Counted from the first letter of the stretch, positions 23,331-36,140 are shown. The stretch is 64,000 nucleotides of DNA from Trema orientale (GCA_002914845.1 JXTC01000029.1:1318624-1382623); one strand, 5' to 3'. Notes: generated by a model from the letters alone, not told the origin. A program made the numbers and translations.

Positions 23331-26070
23331 ATTTTCAAATATAATTGTTTCGATTTATGTTAATGTGAAAATTTTAATTCTTTAAGAAAAAGAGGAAAAA
23401 AAAAACTATCCATATACTAATAAAATAAGATAAAACTGTTGTTTAACCTGTAATGTAAGTGAAAGGTAGAGGAATATTATTGCCTTATATCCTGTTGACT
23501 AAAGACTTTTGTGCCCTGTACATGCAAATTATTCAATACCCCAAAATTTTTTTAAAAAAAATCTGGTTTGAGAAGCACTGAAATTTGGGGAAAACATTTT
23601 GACCAATATCAGAAACTTGAAGAGAGGAAAAATAAAAAAGATAAGCCACTTAGTATTTAGCCAACCGAAAAAAAAAAAAACAGAAAAGAAGAAAGAAACA
23701 AGGAGGGCTTCTTTGTCGTCCTCTCCTTTCTTTCCCCCTTTTTTTTCTTTAATTTTTGGGTTCTTTTTTTTTTTTTTATCTTTCAAAATTGTAAGGATAT
23801 TTTAATTTTTTTTTTTAATGTTCTTAGGTGTATGTGGTGACATGATGTTGATAAAATTTTTAGTGGGCTTCCTAAAACCAATAAAGTCTAAAGTCACCAG
23901 CCACGCGACCACTCAATAGTCACAACCGCGTCCTTTACCGTTGATCTAGGAGAAAATAATATAATGTTCAGAATTAGTTGTGTACTCTTAATTGGGTTCC
24001 ATGCTTGATAAAGTCTGTCAGCTATGACAATTGTCACAGTCACTAATTTAAGGTGAGTAAAAGGGAAAGAAAATAATAATTAACAGTACAAAATGGAAAA
24101 CAAATTTTGTACTCAATTGTACAATTTTTTTAAATCCAATTTGAGTGACTCCCTCCATATAAAGTTTTTGGAAATTAATCAAAATAATATGTATTTATAT
24201 AGTTGAAGAATTTGTAACTGAATAAAGAAATAAGGATAAATTGGTATATGTCCATGTTACATAGTGGGTATCCCATGAATTTTTGACTCATTTGATGACA
24301 CGTGGGATTATTGTTTTATTTGTTTTTTTTTTTATGTTATTTTGTTTTGGGGTTTGCCTGCCAATCCCAATATGGCCCAAGAAAGTTCTGATAATTTGCA
24401 CTTCGGATGGTCAGCAGGAACAATGGGCAACATAACCATCCGATAAGCTACGTTTCTTTCCTCAAAAGATTTTGACCTATTACCAACTGATCAGCTAGAA
24501 CTGCCAACCTGTTGAAATCATGTTCAAATCAAACGGCTGTAAAACGTCAAGGGTTCTAGATTATGATTTATCACAATATCCGTCAATTTTCCAAGTTAAA
24601 AAAATGTATCCGAATTCGTTCGGGCTCTCTAAAAGCGCGTTTGGTACAAGATTCGAATCCTATTCTTCAAACTTTCTATGTAAAAGTTGTTTCTGGATTT
24701 GAAGAATATGATTCGAATCCTATATCAAACGCACCCTAAATTTTTGAAAAAAGAGTGAGAGATTGGGATTCGAATTGTTGACCTTAATATTAAAAGTTAC
24801 GAATTCGACTAAAAACCCTAGAATGTGGTGCTCCTTAAACTTTGTTTCTACATTTTATTGCAAGTCTGATTTTTTTCATAGTATTCGTTTAAAAACTAAA
24901 GCAATGTGAAATTAGCAATCGTTTATGTTTGAATAACGCTTCATGTAATCACATATGACATATTTTGGCAAGATGAAGTATGTTTTCTACAGGTTCTAAA
25001 AGTGTATGGAACCTATCATGCACCAAGTCATGACAAATTTTGTTGAGAATTAAATTAGACACAAAAGTATATAATTAATATGATTTAAAAATTTATAGCC
25101 ATATAATGTTTTTTTTAACAGGGTGTGACCGAAGTTTAGAGATTTAAGAGTTATTTTGTCATGTAAACACTAGAATTGTTTTAAATAATTGAGAGAAATT
25201 AATTTAATTTCCAATATGCCTAAAAAGTAATATCTAAAAAAATTGAAAATGAACCATTCTAAAGTTTATTGAGCCAAAAGGAAATATTGATATCAAATCT
25301 GGATAGATTTATAAGTTAAACTAAATATAATGATCTCAACAACCTAAATTAAGGTATATGAATCACAGTTTGCAATTGTACATATAATATTCTTATATTA
25401 TTAAATTATACAGCCGAATTACATACTTTTTTCAAATATATATTAAATGTTCTTAATTTTTCATTATAAACATATTATATAAGTTCGTATTTTTCAGTTT
25501 ATAAAATATTTTTCACCAATTTTATTTTCTTTGTCTAAAGTTTGGTTTTTCTTTTAAATTCAGCTTTACTTTTTATCACAATAATTTTTATGTGATTCTT
25601 TATCATGTAACTGATTTTGTTTTTAATTATTTATTATTTAGTTAATTATCAACAAATAGTACATAAAATTTAGGAACAAATAAATTAAATTAGGTGAAAA
25701 GTATAAATTTCTATAGAAACTTTGCAAATTTTATTATCATATTTTATAGAGGTATTTTTTAAAATTAATCGTATTATATACATATAAATAAATCTATGAA
25801 TTTTGGCTACAAATATTTTTATGCCAAATTTTTAAAGTAACTTTTCACAAAAATAATGAATTATACCCACATTATTAGTTGTTTAATTATCGTCCTGCAT
25901 TTTATTACTATGATATAATTCTTATCCTATGTCAAATTTTGGTATTCCAATTTATGTTCCACTATTAAGATGATACCTCATTAATTTTTTTTTCCCCAAG
26001 GGGACATACCACATCAAACTAAAAATTCAAATTATAAATTTAAATATCTGATTAGCATAGTTTTAGATTT
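23331..26070. other. AT-rich intergenic DNA
   Basis: No gene is seen. Long A/T runs lie around 23640-23820. A small palindromic MITE lies at 24634-24736. The remainder is low-complexity AT-rich sequence. Confidence 0.5.
24634..24736. mobile_element. Small palindromic MITE, about 103 bp
   Basis: The left arm GCGCGTTTGGTACAAGATTC and the reverse complement of the right arm GGGTGCGTTTGATATAGGAT both run on into GATTCGAATC and TATTCTTCAAA, giving inverted repeats of about 37 bp. The target duplication is unclear. Confidence 0.65.
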
Positions 26071-26086
26071 AGATAATGAGACATCA

Positions 26087-26417
26087 CCACCGAACATGTG
26101 GTCTAGTGGCAACGCTGTTATCGTGGGTGTTGGAGGTCGCAGGTTCGAACTGGGTGACTCTTTCGGGAGTCTTAAATGTGAGGGTACCTACCTGCTAGCC
26201 CATGTCCCCGGCCTTTGCCCTAGGGTGCCGTTCTCGCTAATTGTTCGGATGGGATTCAAGTGACTTACTCCATCGCCCGATGGTGGCGACGGCGACCTAG
26301 TCAATAGGGTCTTGGGGAACATTCCTGAACGGAATTTGAGCTCCCATGGTCACGCTCAAAGAGGGTTGCCACGCTGGTCGCTCCCTCCTCCCCTTTTTAG
26401 TTATCAAAAAAAAAAAA
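26087..26417 (+). mobile_element. tRNA-derived SINE with perfect 16-bp target duplication
   Basis: A-box-like TGGTCTAGTGG (26099-26109) and B-box GGTTCGAACT (26142-26151) are at tRNA-like spacing. A GC-rich body of about 330 bp and a poly(A) tail (about 26406-26418) follow. The direct repeat AGATAATGAGACATCA lies at 26071-26086 and 26418-26433 with no mismatch. The perfect duplication suggests a fairly young insertion. Confidence 0.88.
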
Positions 26418-26433
26418 AGATAATGAGACATCA

Positions 26434-28405
26434 ATATAGTGGTTTGACATAAACTGAGACACTAAATGGCAAGACAAGAATTTGGATTCACAAATGCCAA
26501 ATATAATATTCCCTTTTACTTGTTGAATTATAATCTATATAGAAAAAAGAAAAAGAAAATATTAGCTAAGGTTTATAGAAAAAGTTTCATAAAAATATGT
26601 CATAGAAATAAGTATATATGATAAATCCCAACTCAAATTTATTCAAGCCATTAACTCGAATTAATAAAGTATTATTTACATAACTTAAATAAATTAGTTA
26701 ACAATATTTCTAATTAACATTTTGAATATTAGCACTCTTTTTTCCCTTGATAAACTCCTTCTCATGAAAATAATATTGCTTAATAAAGTTTTTTTTTTTT
26801 CAGAAAAGGCTCATCACGGTAATCAAGTTAATCACTAGTCAAATTGGCTAAAAAAAAATAATAAACGCTTCTAAAGGAAAATAGAAACATCCTTTAATAA
26901 AAATAAAAAATTCATCCAAACCTCAGTAAGAGTGTGGTTATCATATTTATTTTTTATAATAAATAAGATAGCAATATGCCACCTCCCACTCACAGGGAAA
27001 ATCCTTAGAGCCATCAAGTGGAACTCTTTCAAAACGTCCATCATACGCCACAGCAGTCCTCTCTTCACATCTTCCATCAGTAAACGTCATCATCTTCATG
27101 GCATCCATTAGTAAACACCATCCTCTTCACGACGTCTATTAGTAAACACCACCCTCTTTATGGCGTCTATAAGTAAATGCAATATAAAATCTCCTAAATT
27201 TGGCTCTCGAAAGCTTCAAATCTGAAGGACAATCACACTAATATTAGGAAAAAAAAATCAAAAACATCACATATTTAAATCTGGATGTACTAAGAGCTCC
27301 ATAAATTTAGATTTAGGCGGACAACTGCCTTCATAACGGGATAATCGTGAACTACCGATTACGAGTTTACGATCGACCAATTCTTGCTTCTTGCGCTCCT
27401 TTTGTAGGATTCCTTTAAAGGGGTTAGTCTAGCGTGCAGCCACTCAGACAGGAAGGGACTCGTCAAATGACTATTTGGACCATAGACAAGTGGGTTCCAC
27501 ATCAGTATCTTCTGAAAGTGATAGCTTTGTGTGTTTGGTTCCGCAATGCGACTCAACGTACTTGCCACGTGTACAGTTAAAGAGCTTAGGTGCATGATTG
27601 GATCCATGTGCTGACACACAGGAAGCTTCCTGTCGTATAATATTTTAAGAAGAAATAAAATAAAACAAAAATAAAAAATGCAGAAGCCGTCTTTAACGGG
27701 GCAGGAAAATACCTAATCTGCGGTATCACCAATGGTTCTTTTTTGACTTGTTCTGGAAATGAACTTGATGAGAGAGCATAATTCTCTAAAATGTCCAAAA
27801 TACCCTTTCGAAATAAATTTAACATCTCACTAGAATTTACAAATACCAAGTACCAACCCACATGATGATTAATGAGTGTTCTTAAAAATAATAATAATAA
27901 AATAAAATAATTTGTGAAAATAAAAATTCATGGGGAATTTTCTTATAAGGCTCTCTTTTTCTTTTCTTTTTTTTGTGTATCAACTAATTTTTTTCTTTTG
28001 AAATCATTGAATCAAATTTGATGAACATAAGTCATTTGAGAAAAAATTTATGAAAGAAAAAAATGAACCTTACAAATCGTTGGATGAATCCTAAACGGTT
28101 AAATGTAGCTTTATTGATAGATCTATCTACTACATACTTATCCTTATACAAAGTTTTAACGCCTTTTTTTTTTTTTTTTGGTTGATCCCTAAAAAATGAC
28201 ATATATTACAAAATCCCTTTAAATAAGCTTGTTTTGAGTTTTTTTAGCAGACTAATTCTAGTAACAACTAACAATCACTTTTTTACAATTATATCAAGTC
28301 CGTATATTACTGTAATCCTATTATATGGAGCGGCCAGTTTTGAGCAATAATACATTTTTTCATCAACTGATACGTCATAAAAAGCTTATAAGGGAGGACA
28401 TTTGA
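26434..28405. other. AT-rich intergenic DNA with a minisatellite
   Basis: No gene is seen. A 31-bp minisatellite lies at about 27056-27180 and is followed (to about 27350) by sequence resembling 46080-46440. A less AT-rich stretch at 27360-27620 has no recognisable coding signal. Confidence 0.45.
27056..27180. repeat. 31-bp minisatellite, locus 1
   Basis: Four units at an exact 31-base step, marked by AGTAAAC/T at 27079, 27110, 27141 and 27172 and by 'TCTTCA(C/T)G(G/A)C' phrases. Related units occur at 45955-46040. Confidence 0.8.
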
Positions 28406-28410
28406 TTGGC

Positions 28411-28630
28411 GATCTGTCCCATTGATGAAATTGAGTCTGATTTCAAACTTGCTATTCATGCTATTTCTCGAGTTCAATCTTATTCTGTCGTAGGTTCTAT
28501 TATTAAAAATATTAATTTATTTATTAGTTCGGTTAGCTACGATTCTTGTCATCATATTTCTAGAGTTGAAAATATGGTGGCTCATAAACTAACAACTATT
28601 GCAATCGATGATGATCGGTATAAAATATAG
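28411..28630 (+). pseudogene. RNase H-like fragment of a non-LTR retroelement
   Basis: The frame ends at TAG 28628-28630. It reads IESDFKLAIHAISR, VVGSIIKNINLFI and HHISRVENMVAHKLTTIA. This follows the plant RVT_3 pattern (ESD-x-K-x-x-x-x-A-I, S-x-V-G-S-I-I-x-D-I, then S-H-V-x-R-x-x-N-x-V-A-H-x-L-A). The first catalytic acidic part of the fold and any reverse transcriptase are absent, so this is a truncated, dead 3' end of a LINE-like element or a related gene. Confidence 0.6.
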
Positions 28631-29240
28631 AGTGATTTTTGTCCATATTTTATTTTCAAATTTGTAATTGCGGACTTAAGTAATAAGAATATTTTTCATT
28701 TTAGAAAAAAAAAAAAGCTTATAAATAGAAATCTACCTTCCCTAAAGCTTATGAACACCCAAATTCTATCTCTGTGTCTCTTTAGTTACGTTTTCTTTAA
28801 TTTGTTATATGTTTCTACTTCATTTCACCAAAAAAAAAAAAAGATTTATTTGATAGAAAGATTTGAACCTTTTCCAATGCTTTGATAGATTTCTCAAGTC
28901 CAATCACTGAGAATGATGCAAGAATACCTTTAATTAATTGCCATGAAATTAAAAACTATAATAAATAAATACAATGTAGAAAATTTTGCTCCATAAGTAG
29001 TCTAAGATGCATGTATATATACCTATTTCTATAGAGTAATTATACGCCAAATCAAGCTTAGTTAGACATCAGTTGGTGGGATCAAGCATGTGTTGTCTAG
29101 AGCTAACAATAAAAAATAACGACTTACAAAGAGTTTCGCATATTAGGTGGATTACTAGCTAGATGTATCTGATAGCCTTGTTTTGGCATCATTATGGTAC
29201 TTTTTTTCTTTCTTTTTTTTTGTTTTAATATATATATATA
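28631..29240. other. AT-rich intergenic DNA
   Basis: I see no gene or bounded element; only short A/T runs. Confidence 0.45.
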
Positions 29241-29241
29241 T

Positions 29242-29494
29242 GGACACTAATTCAGTAGGTATTTTTTTTAATCTATGCATAGGTATCAATTTGACTAATA
29301 AAAATTTATCATGCATATTTTTTTATTATAAAATATAGGAGAAAGAAATTGCATTAATGATGTACGTCTTTTCATGCACCTCATTATAGCCGTTGGATCA
29401 TTACCGTTGGATCACTATTAGATAATGATCCAACGGCTAAAAAAAATACATACACATAGGTTAAAAAGAAAAAAATACCTACTAGATTGGCAAC
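29242..29494. mobile_element. MITE with nested palindrome
   Basis: The outer arms share AGTAGGTATTTTTTT and AACCTATG in inverted orientation (left 29255-29280, right about 29455-29490). Inside lies a second inverted repeat, TAGCCGTTGGATCATTA against TAATGATCCAACGGCTA (29387-29440). No target duplication can be fixed because TA repeats flank both sides. Confidence 0.55.
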
Positions 29495-29667
29495 CTATAT
29501 ATATATATATACTAGAATGTTTGCAAATTGCCTTTTTTCTTTCTATTGTTGGGAAATCTTAGTTCTTGTAGTTAAATAAATATTGGGTAACATTCTTGAA
29601 TTGTTTGGTAATATTAACGTGTCATGGAAACTCTTGTATTGTTTGTTGAAGGGTTTCTATCACTTTT

Positions 29668-30056
29668 ACGTATAAAAACCTAAAAGAATTACAAAAATAC
29701 GTAACTCAAATTTTTTTTCAAATTTTCGTACTATTTTTATTAGAAAAATATCACTTTTAAAAAAAAATTTATAAAAATACTATTTTTTAAAATAGTTACT
29801 GGTTACCGAGTTCTGGAAACTTGTTACTGGTTACTAGTTACCAGTTATATACTAGTTATAAATACATTTGGTTACTAGTTACCAGTTTCTGGAAACTGGT
29901 TACCAGAAACTAGTTACTATTTTAAAAAATAGTATTTTTCTAAATAATTTTTAAAAAATGATATTTATCTAATAAAAATCATACCACACCTTAAAAAAAT
30001 TTAAACTACCGTATTTTTCAAATTTTTTTCAAAATTACCATATAAAGTCTAATTTC
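29668..30056. mobile_element. Palindromic MITE, family B copy 1
   Basis: Long inverted arms (AAATTTTTTTCAAATTTTCG on the left, with TTTTTATTAGAAAAATATCA) surround a centre of short repeats TTACTGGTTAC, TACTAGTTAT and TTTCTGGAAACTGG. A copy with the same centre occurs at 47757-48447. Confidence 0.65.
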
Positions 30057-31858
30057 CCCTTTGTTAAATAATTAAGTGCACAGCGGATCCGTTTATAATT
30101 AAATTAATCAGATTGGAAAATCAAGACAGTAAAAAGATAAAAAAAATCCTTTTTTTTTTTTGGCTAAAAACAAAATCTTGTTATATATAGCATGTTCTAA
30201 CATGTTGGTCTGACACGTGAAAAATGGAATTAGACGATCACATGGCTATAAGTTTGCAACAAAAATATAGTATTGGCTATCCGTATAATTTCTTTTGGAA
30301 ATAGAAGATAAATAATGGAGAAGATGTTATATGTTTTTGATTATATAAGAAAATGCTTGTTCCAATTGTCCAAAAAAAAAAAAAAAAAATATGCTTGTTA
30401 TAGAAATATTGAAATTATAAGATCAAAGGCGCGTTATTTCAGTGGGGGCATTTATTAAGACCATTTTTTTTTTTTCAAATTCATTTTCCCTGTTCCGTTT
30501 AATAAACCCTTAGTATTTCTCTTAATTTTTCCTTTTTTATTTATATACATATAATATATATAGTTTCAATGGTTACTACTATATTTACCTATCGATGGTT
30601 ACTATTTTTCTAGCCGTTGGATGAAAATCTAACGGTTGTAATTAAATTGATAGTTGTGCAACAAATTTTATTATAATTAATTGGCTTTGATATTATAATT
30701 TTTTTTAGAAAGTCAAGTTAGTGGTACTTTAATTTAAATAATAAATTTATTATTACACACATTTTAATGATGGTTACTCATGGAGACGTAACATTTGAAA
30801 CCTCCTCCAATATATATATATATATATTCCTTTTCCAATATAGATAGTCCTATAATTAGCAAATTATATGTAATTATATTTCTACACCTTTTTTGTTTGA
30901 ACTTAGTTTCTACACTTAACATATGACAATTTTAAAGAGTTCTATATGTTTTGCTTAAAAAGCATTATTATTATTATTATTATTATTATTTTAAAATTAA
31001 CAATATTTTCATTAATAATAGAAGATAGTAAAATACCCATCAGAGAACTTTTAGGTATAAAGCAGACATTCGTAATAAACTGATTAAATCATCGGAGGAA
31101 TTTTGCACATTAGGATCCTTACGAAATCAACCCGTAGATCATCGTTGTTGTGTAATTCAATAGAGCTTTCCATTTTTGTTAGCTTGTTATAACCCTCCAC
31201 TCAACATCTGTTATTGGTGTATCTTGCTTCAAATTCAAATGTCATTGTAGGGCAAATACCATCATGCAGACCTTCCAAATCTAAGCTAGAAATGATATAG
31301 ATCGGGATACTAGCCACACTAAAGGGATAAAAAATATAAGATCCACTAAAAACCACTATAAATCTAGATTTAGATAGACTAAGATAACAAAAAACATAAA
31401 ATAAACCTAAAATCACCACAAATCAAAATATAAGTGGACTAAAACCACTATATATCTATATCTCGATGGAGTTACGCCTTCCCAAATGGAAGAATTATTC
31501 AAAGATATAACAAAAAATAAACAAAGAAATTGAAAAAAAAATTTGAAAAAACTAGGTGGATAACCAATTTTTTTAAATTGGTTTAAGTAGATGTTCATAT
31601 TTTAAAAGTTATAGCTAAATATTTATTTCTTTTAAAGCTTCAGTTGTGGAATATATGTTGTATTTCTATTTTTATCATTAAGTGAATTAGACATTTAGTT
31701 ATAAATTTTTGAACTTGGTCATATACTAAATTTTGGGTAAAAAAAATGATCAAATTATTAGTCATCCCCTAAAAATCCCCACCAGAGCTAGAGATCTAAA
31801 AGACCTCTCTCTCTGGTATGTTAAAAGAAGATGAAAGAGACCATCTTAAGTAAGCATT
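30057..31858. other. AT-rich intergenic DNA
   Basis: No gene is seen. An (ATT)n microsatellite lies at 30964-30991. The stretch about 31100-31480 has phrases such as 'AAATCTAGATTTAGATAGACT' resembling the repeats near 27250 and 46130, so it is probably another decayed copy of that family. Confidence 0.45.
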
Positions 31859-31873
31859 AACTATTAATCAATT

Positions 31874-32030
31874 AATGGCTAACTGGGACTAGCTCAATTG
31901 TTTCAAGACTCGTGTGGTATATAGAATAGGAGGGTTTGAGTCTTAGTATAGTCTAAAAATTTATATTTAATAAAGTTTTACTCGTTCCATTCCGTCGAGG
32001 TTCACAAAAAAAATGGGAAAAAAAAGAAAA
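31874..32030 (+). mobile_element. Short SINE with perfect 15-bp target duplication
   Basis: The direct repeat AACTATTAATCAATT lies at 31859-31873 and 32031-32045. Between them a 157-bp body has an A-box-like ACTAGCTCAATTGTT, a B-box-like GGTTTGAGTC and an A-rich 3' end. The family differs from the two other SINEs in the window. Confidence 0.8.
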
Positions 32031-32045
32031 AACTATTAATCAATT

Positions 32046-33189
32046 GAATTTTTAAATATAGAAAAATCAGAGTTATAATCAAAGTCTAATTACCAAGTAA
32101 AGGTTAGAACATAAAGTTTTTCAAAAGATTAAAAACTTCATTTTTATTTAAAAATAATATATATAAAATTAAAATACAATATACTCTATATCCTTCTCTC
32201 ATCTATGTCTTTAAGATCATAATGATGTTGTATTTCATTCAGAGAATTTATAGTGTATATATGCCCCTTTCCTTAAATTTGTATTAGTGAAGGGAAATGG
32301 ACTTGGATAGTACTATTTTGGGAGTAAATGACTTTTTTTAAGAATGTTTTAAAAAATAATCTTCTAGAACCAAATATTAAACTTTCTAAGATATTTTGGT
32401 AAGAGAATTAAATGGTTTTTTAATTTTACTCTTGTGACAAAAACTCACCCAAAAGTTTTCTTTCGTTTTCTCCACTTTTTCCCTCCACCTCTCCGACTAA
32501 AAACAGTCCAAGGCAATTTTTTCTTGTGAATATTGGAGAAAACTTCATATAATTACTGTATGGAAGCCATAAAATTTATTTCATCCCCATTTTTAAATCT
32601 TTTTAGAAGAGAATTTAAGGTAATTATTTCTTTTTTTTTCCCATAAAAAGTTATCTATGGTCATAATTGACTAGGTTATATTTCAAGTAAATTAAATAGT
32701 AATTTTTTTTAGTTTAATTCAAGGTAATTGAATTAGTTTCCAAAATGTGGTCACCATAATTGTGATAATTTACCTTGTCTCAGATATTTTATGTATATAT
32801 ATTTAATAATCTTATTTTTTCTAAATATAAAAAAATGTGAATAGTATGCAAATATGGCAGGGTGAGGCACGGTGAATAATCTTAATCCCGACCCATCACT
32901 GCTAAAGAATAAGCGAGGATTCCCTTCCTTGCATTGAGAACCATTTATATTTGGGAAAAGCCAATCCCATTGAGCTCGAATCACTATGTGTGCATCAAAA
33001 TAGTATCCCTTTAATTGGGCCAATTTTACCTCAAGATTCAAGAACTACATTGCTAGAAGTTTCAAATAAAAATGGGATATTTTCGACCAAATCAAATAAA
33101 ATGTTGTTGGGCTATATTTGCATCCTCATGTGGCATAAAAGCACCTCTAATCTAAATTAATAATTTTTAAAAATTAAAAAAAAATCATA
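32046..33189. other. AT-rich intergenic DNA
   Basis: No gene is seen. A degenerate stretch at about 32855-32965 with alternating CCC/GGG phrases may be an old hAT end, but it is too decayed to delimit. Confidence 0.4.
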
Positions 33190-33198
33190 TTTTTATTA

Positions 33199-33557
33199 AG
33201 GATAATATCACTTTTATACTTTGTATTTAGACACTTTATTCAAATTGTATCTTATATTTTGACTATTATCAATATTAATATTAGATTTGAAATCTATTAC
33301 GAATTTATACTCGATATCAATTTAGAGCAGTTAATTTACCAAGATGATTTAATAAATTTATTCTCGGATCCATTTTTATTTGGTTTCTTTTTAGTTTTTT
33401 AAACGGCATCTTGGTAAATTAATTGCTCTAAATTAGTGTCAGAGTATAAATTTATAATAGATTTCAAATCCAAGGGCCAATATTGATAATAATCAAAATA
33501 CAAGGTACGATTTTAACAAAAATGTTAAAATATAAGATGTAAAAATGATATTATTCC
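33199..33557. mobile_element. Long-TIR MITE with 9-bp target duplication
   Basis: The arms are inverted over about 160 bp. Left: AGGATAATATCA, GACTATTATCAATATT, GATTTGAAATCTATTA and AATTTACCAAGATG. The reverse complement of the right end has the same blocks in order. TTTTTATTA occurs at 33190-33198 and 33558-33566. This fits a non-autonomous Mutator-like element. Confidence 0.8.
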
Positions 33558-33566
33558 TTTTTATTA

Positions 33567-34919
33567 TAAGCACCCCCTAATCATTCTTAAAATAGATCTC
33601 ACCTTATGCATCTCAATAATTTTAACTTCCCAATAATCTGCCACTAAAGAAAGGAGGAAGATCGATATTATTAAATGAACAAAAGTGTAAATAATTAAAT
33701 AACAGTATCAAAATCTAGGATTCAGATAGCAAGAGTATTGTTTAGGATTTGAAGGTTGAAATTGATTGAGGTTGAGAAAATTGTGGACTATCATGTGGCT
33801 ATAACTAATAAGAAGGTGATCTATTACACAAGCTTGAGTTAGAGTACCGATGGAAGCACTTTATTCAAGGGATACACCGATGGTGTAATCAGAGTTTTAG
33901 GAATTGGCCATTATTACAAAAAGCTTCTGAGCTATATTTTCCTCTCATGCACTTCTTTCTTTTGGAAAAAAAAAAAAAGAGAAAAAAGTTTTGAGGACGA
34001 AAGACTAATTAATCACTAAAACAACAAATTTTGTTTCGACTAAACCGTACTTAGTTAATTTAAAAAAAAGTAAATTGTATTCCGGGTTCGAGGGAAACAT
34101 TTTATTTATGGTGAGTGCGTACATAGAGGATCGTCATAACAGAGTTCAAGTCATCACCCACAACAATAATCCACAACAATAACTTAGTCCTACGTTACTA
34201 CTATTTAAATATAAAACGATAAAAACAAATAATATTAGAGAAACACAAGAGCCGTGGTTCAGTAATTAACCTATGTCCACATGCAAAAATGATAAGTTTC
34301 CACTAGCAATAGTGAGGGATTATAATATGTAATATTGTGTAAATACCTATGACCCATATACACCCAAAGTACCAAAATAAGAGCTATCATTGTAATTGCT
34401 CGGTGTTTGCTAAAGAGGATGTTTGGTATATGTAGTACACGGGTTTGGGCTTAGTGAGCTTTGTTGTGTTTAGGGCTTTGCTTATTTAGAAACTCATTGA
34501 TATGTGCTTGCAAGGTTGTCGCAACATTACTGCAAGGTTTCTGTAAGGTTGCTGTAAGCTCATCTCTGCCTTGATTCTTCTCTCAGTTTCTTATATGTGT
34601 TTGATCTATTGAACTCTCTTAAATCCGTCTGAAGGGGTAAATAAACTTATGGAGGTATTGTATGATAGAGGTCAAGAGATATGTATATTTGTTACTTTGA
34701 TTTTGACTTTGATTAGAAAACCACTTCTTCTCTTTCTTCTCCTCACCATGAAGGGTAAAAAATAAGGAGTATGGACTGGAGGGAAACTTCAAACCTCAAG
34801 TGAGCCCAGCAAACGACGTTGTGTTTGAGTGATTGAGGGTGATATTGTCTTTGAATCTCAGATTGCTATTCAATTATTTTTGTGGTGTTTAGAACCATCT
34901 TTGTTTTGCTATTCAATCT
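33567..34919. other. Intergenic DNA
   Basis: No gene is seen. Around 34505-34555 the phrase GCAAGGTT / CTGTAAGGTTGC repeats in short degenerate copies. Confidence 0.4.
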
Positions 34920-34927
34920 GAGATTGC

Positions 34928-35550
34928 AGGGGTGGCTCGAGGGTAAAGCCATTAAGGCAATCGCTTTAGGCCTCATCTCGAGTTAAGGCCTCAAATTACT
35001 AATTTCTTTTAAAGATTTCACACATTCAAAAGTTCTTAATATCTATGCGTAGGCTTAAAATATATAAATAATACATAGTAGTTTCAATAGACTACAAAAA
35101 TTTTAATCTCGATTCAATAAATTAATGTATTTTTCTAATATTCTTGAATTTTTTATTTATTGTAAAAAAAATTGGTAGGCATCTTGCTTTCTTTCTAAAA
35201 TTGGAACAAATTTTTATTTTTATTTCATCGTATTTCATTATAAAGCTTGTTTCTTCCAAAAATTTTCAATGTCATTAATTTCTTATTCAACGTCCATTCT
35301 TTCAGTTGTTAAGTTAATTTTCCTATCAAATTGGCTATTGATATATTTAATCAAGTCAAAATACATTATAGTTTGTATATTTTATTACTCAACCAATATA
35401 TCTAAAAGTTATCTTCTATCTTCAGAAATAATAATAAAATTTTTTCAAAGAAATGCGTCTAAAAATTTCTTATAAGTACAATTTAATTCTAGAATATATA
35501 TTTTGTTTAAATGTTCGCTTTAGACCCCAAAATTTGTTGAGCCGGCCCTG
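34928..35550. mobile_element. Non-autonomous hAT element with perfect 8-bp target duplication
   Basis: The direct repeat GAGATTGC lies at 34920-34927 and 35551-35558; an 8-bp duplication is the hAT signature. The termini are (C)AGGGGTGGCTCGAGG on the left and, reverse-complemented, CAGGGCCGGCTCAACA on the right. The sub-terminal parts match (TCGCTTTAGGCCTC against GGGGTCTAAAGCGAAC). The 623-bp interior is AT-rich and has no transposase. Confidence 0.85.
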
Positions 35551-35578
35551 GAGATTGCTAAACCCTAAGTCGTAGATC

Positions 35579-35584
<6 letters not shown>

Positions 35585-35622
<38 letters not shown>
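35585..35622. repeat. (AT)n microsatellite
   Basis: An uninterrupted TA dinucleotide run of about 38 bases, at the left border of the hAT derivative that follows. Confidence 0.95.
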
Positions 35623-35624
<2 letters not shown>

Positions 35625-36140
35625 CGTTATGGGCCATCTTTACGGGCTCTTAAAAAAAATATAGCCATTGGGCAACAACTATATTGGCCTTAGCACCAAC
35701 GGCTATTTAGCTGTTTTTTTTATTAATTAAAAAATTAAGAAAAAACAAAAAATCTTTACAATTTATACTATAAATACCACTCTTTCCATCACCTATTCTT
35801 CACACAAACAACTCTCTCTTGTCTTTGTTCTCTAATTTCTCTATTATTTTCTCAAATTCTCAATTTATATTTTCTCTAATTAATTATATAATCTAATTAC
35901 TATTTAATATTAATAATTACAAATTTATAATTTATAGTTATATTCTCTTTTTCTATTTTTAAGCTTCAATTCTTCCAAGTTTCAATATCCAATTATCCAA
36001 CTAAAATCCAAGTCAAAAGTCTACTCAAATCTCAATTCAAGGTAATTTCAATTTCTAAATTTTTTAAAGTTTGATTTATCTCTCTTATCTTTTTAATATC
36101 AATTACTAATTTATCACTACATAGATAGACTGATAAACAT

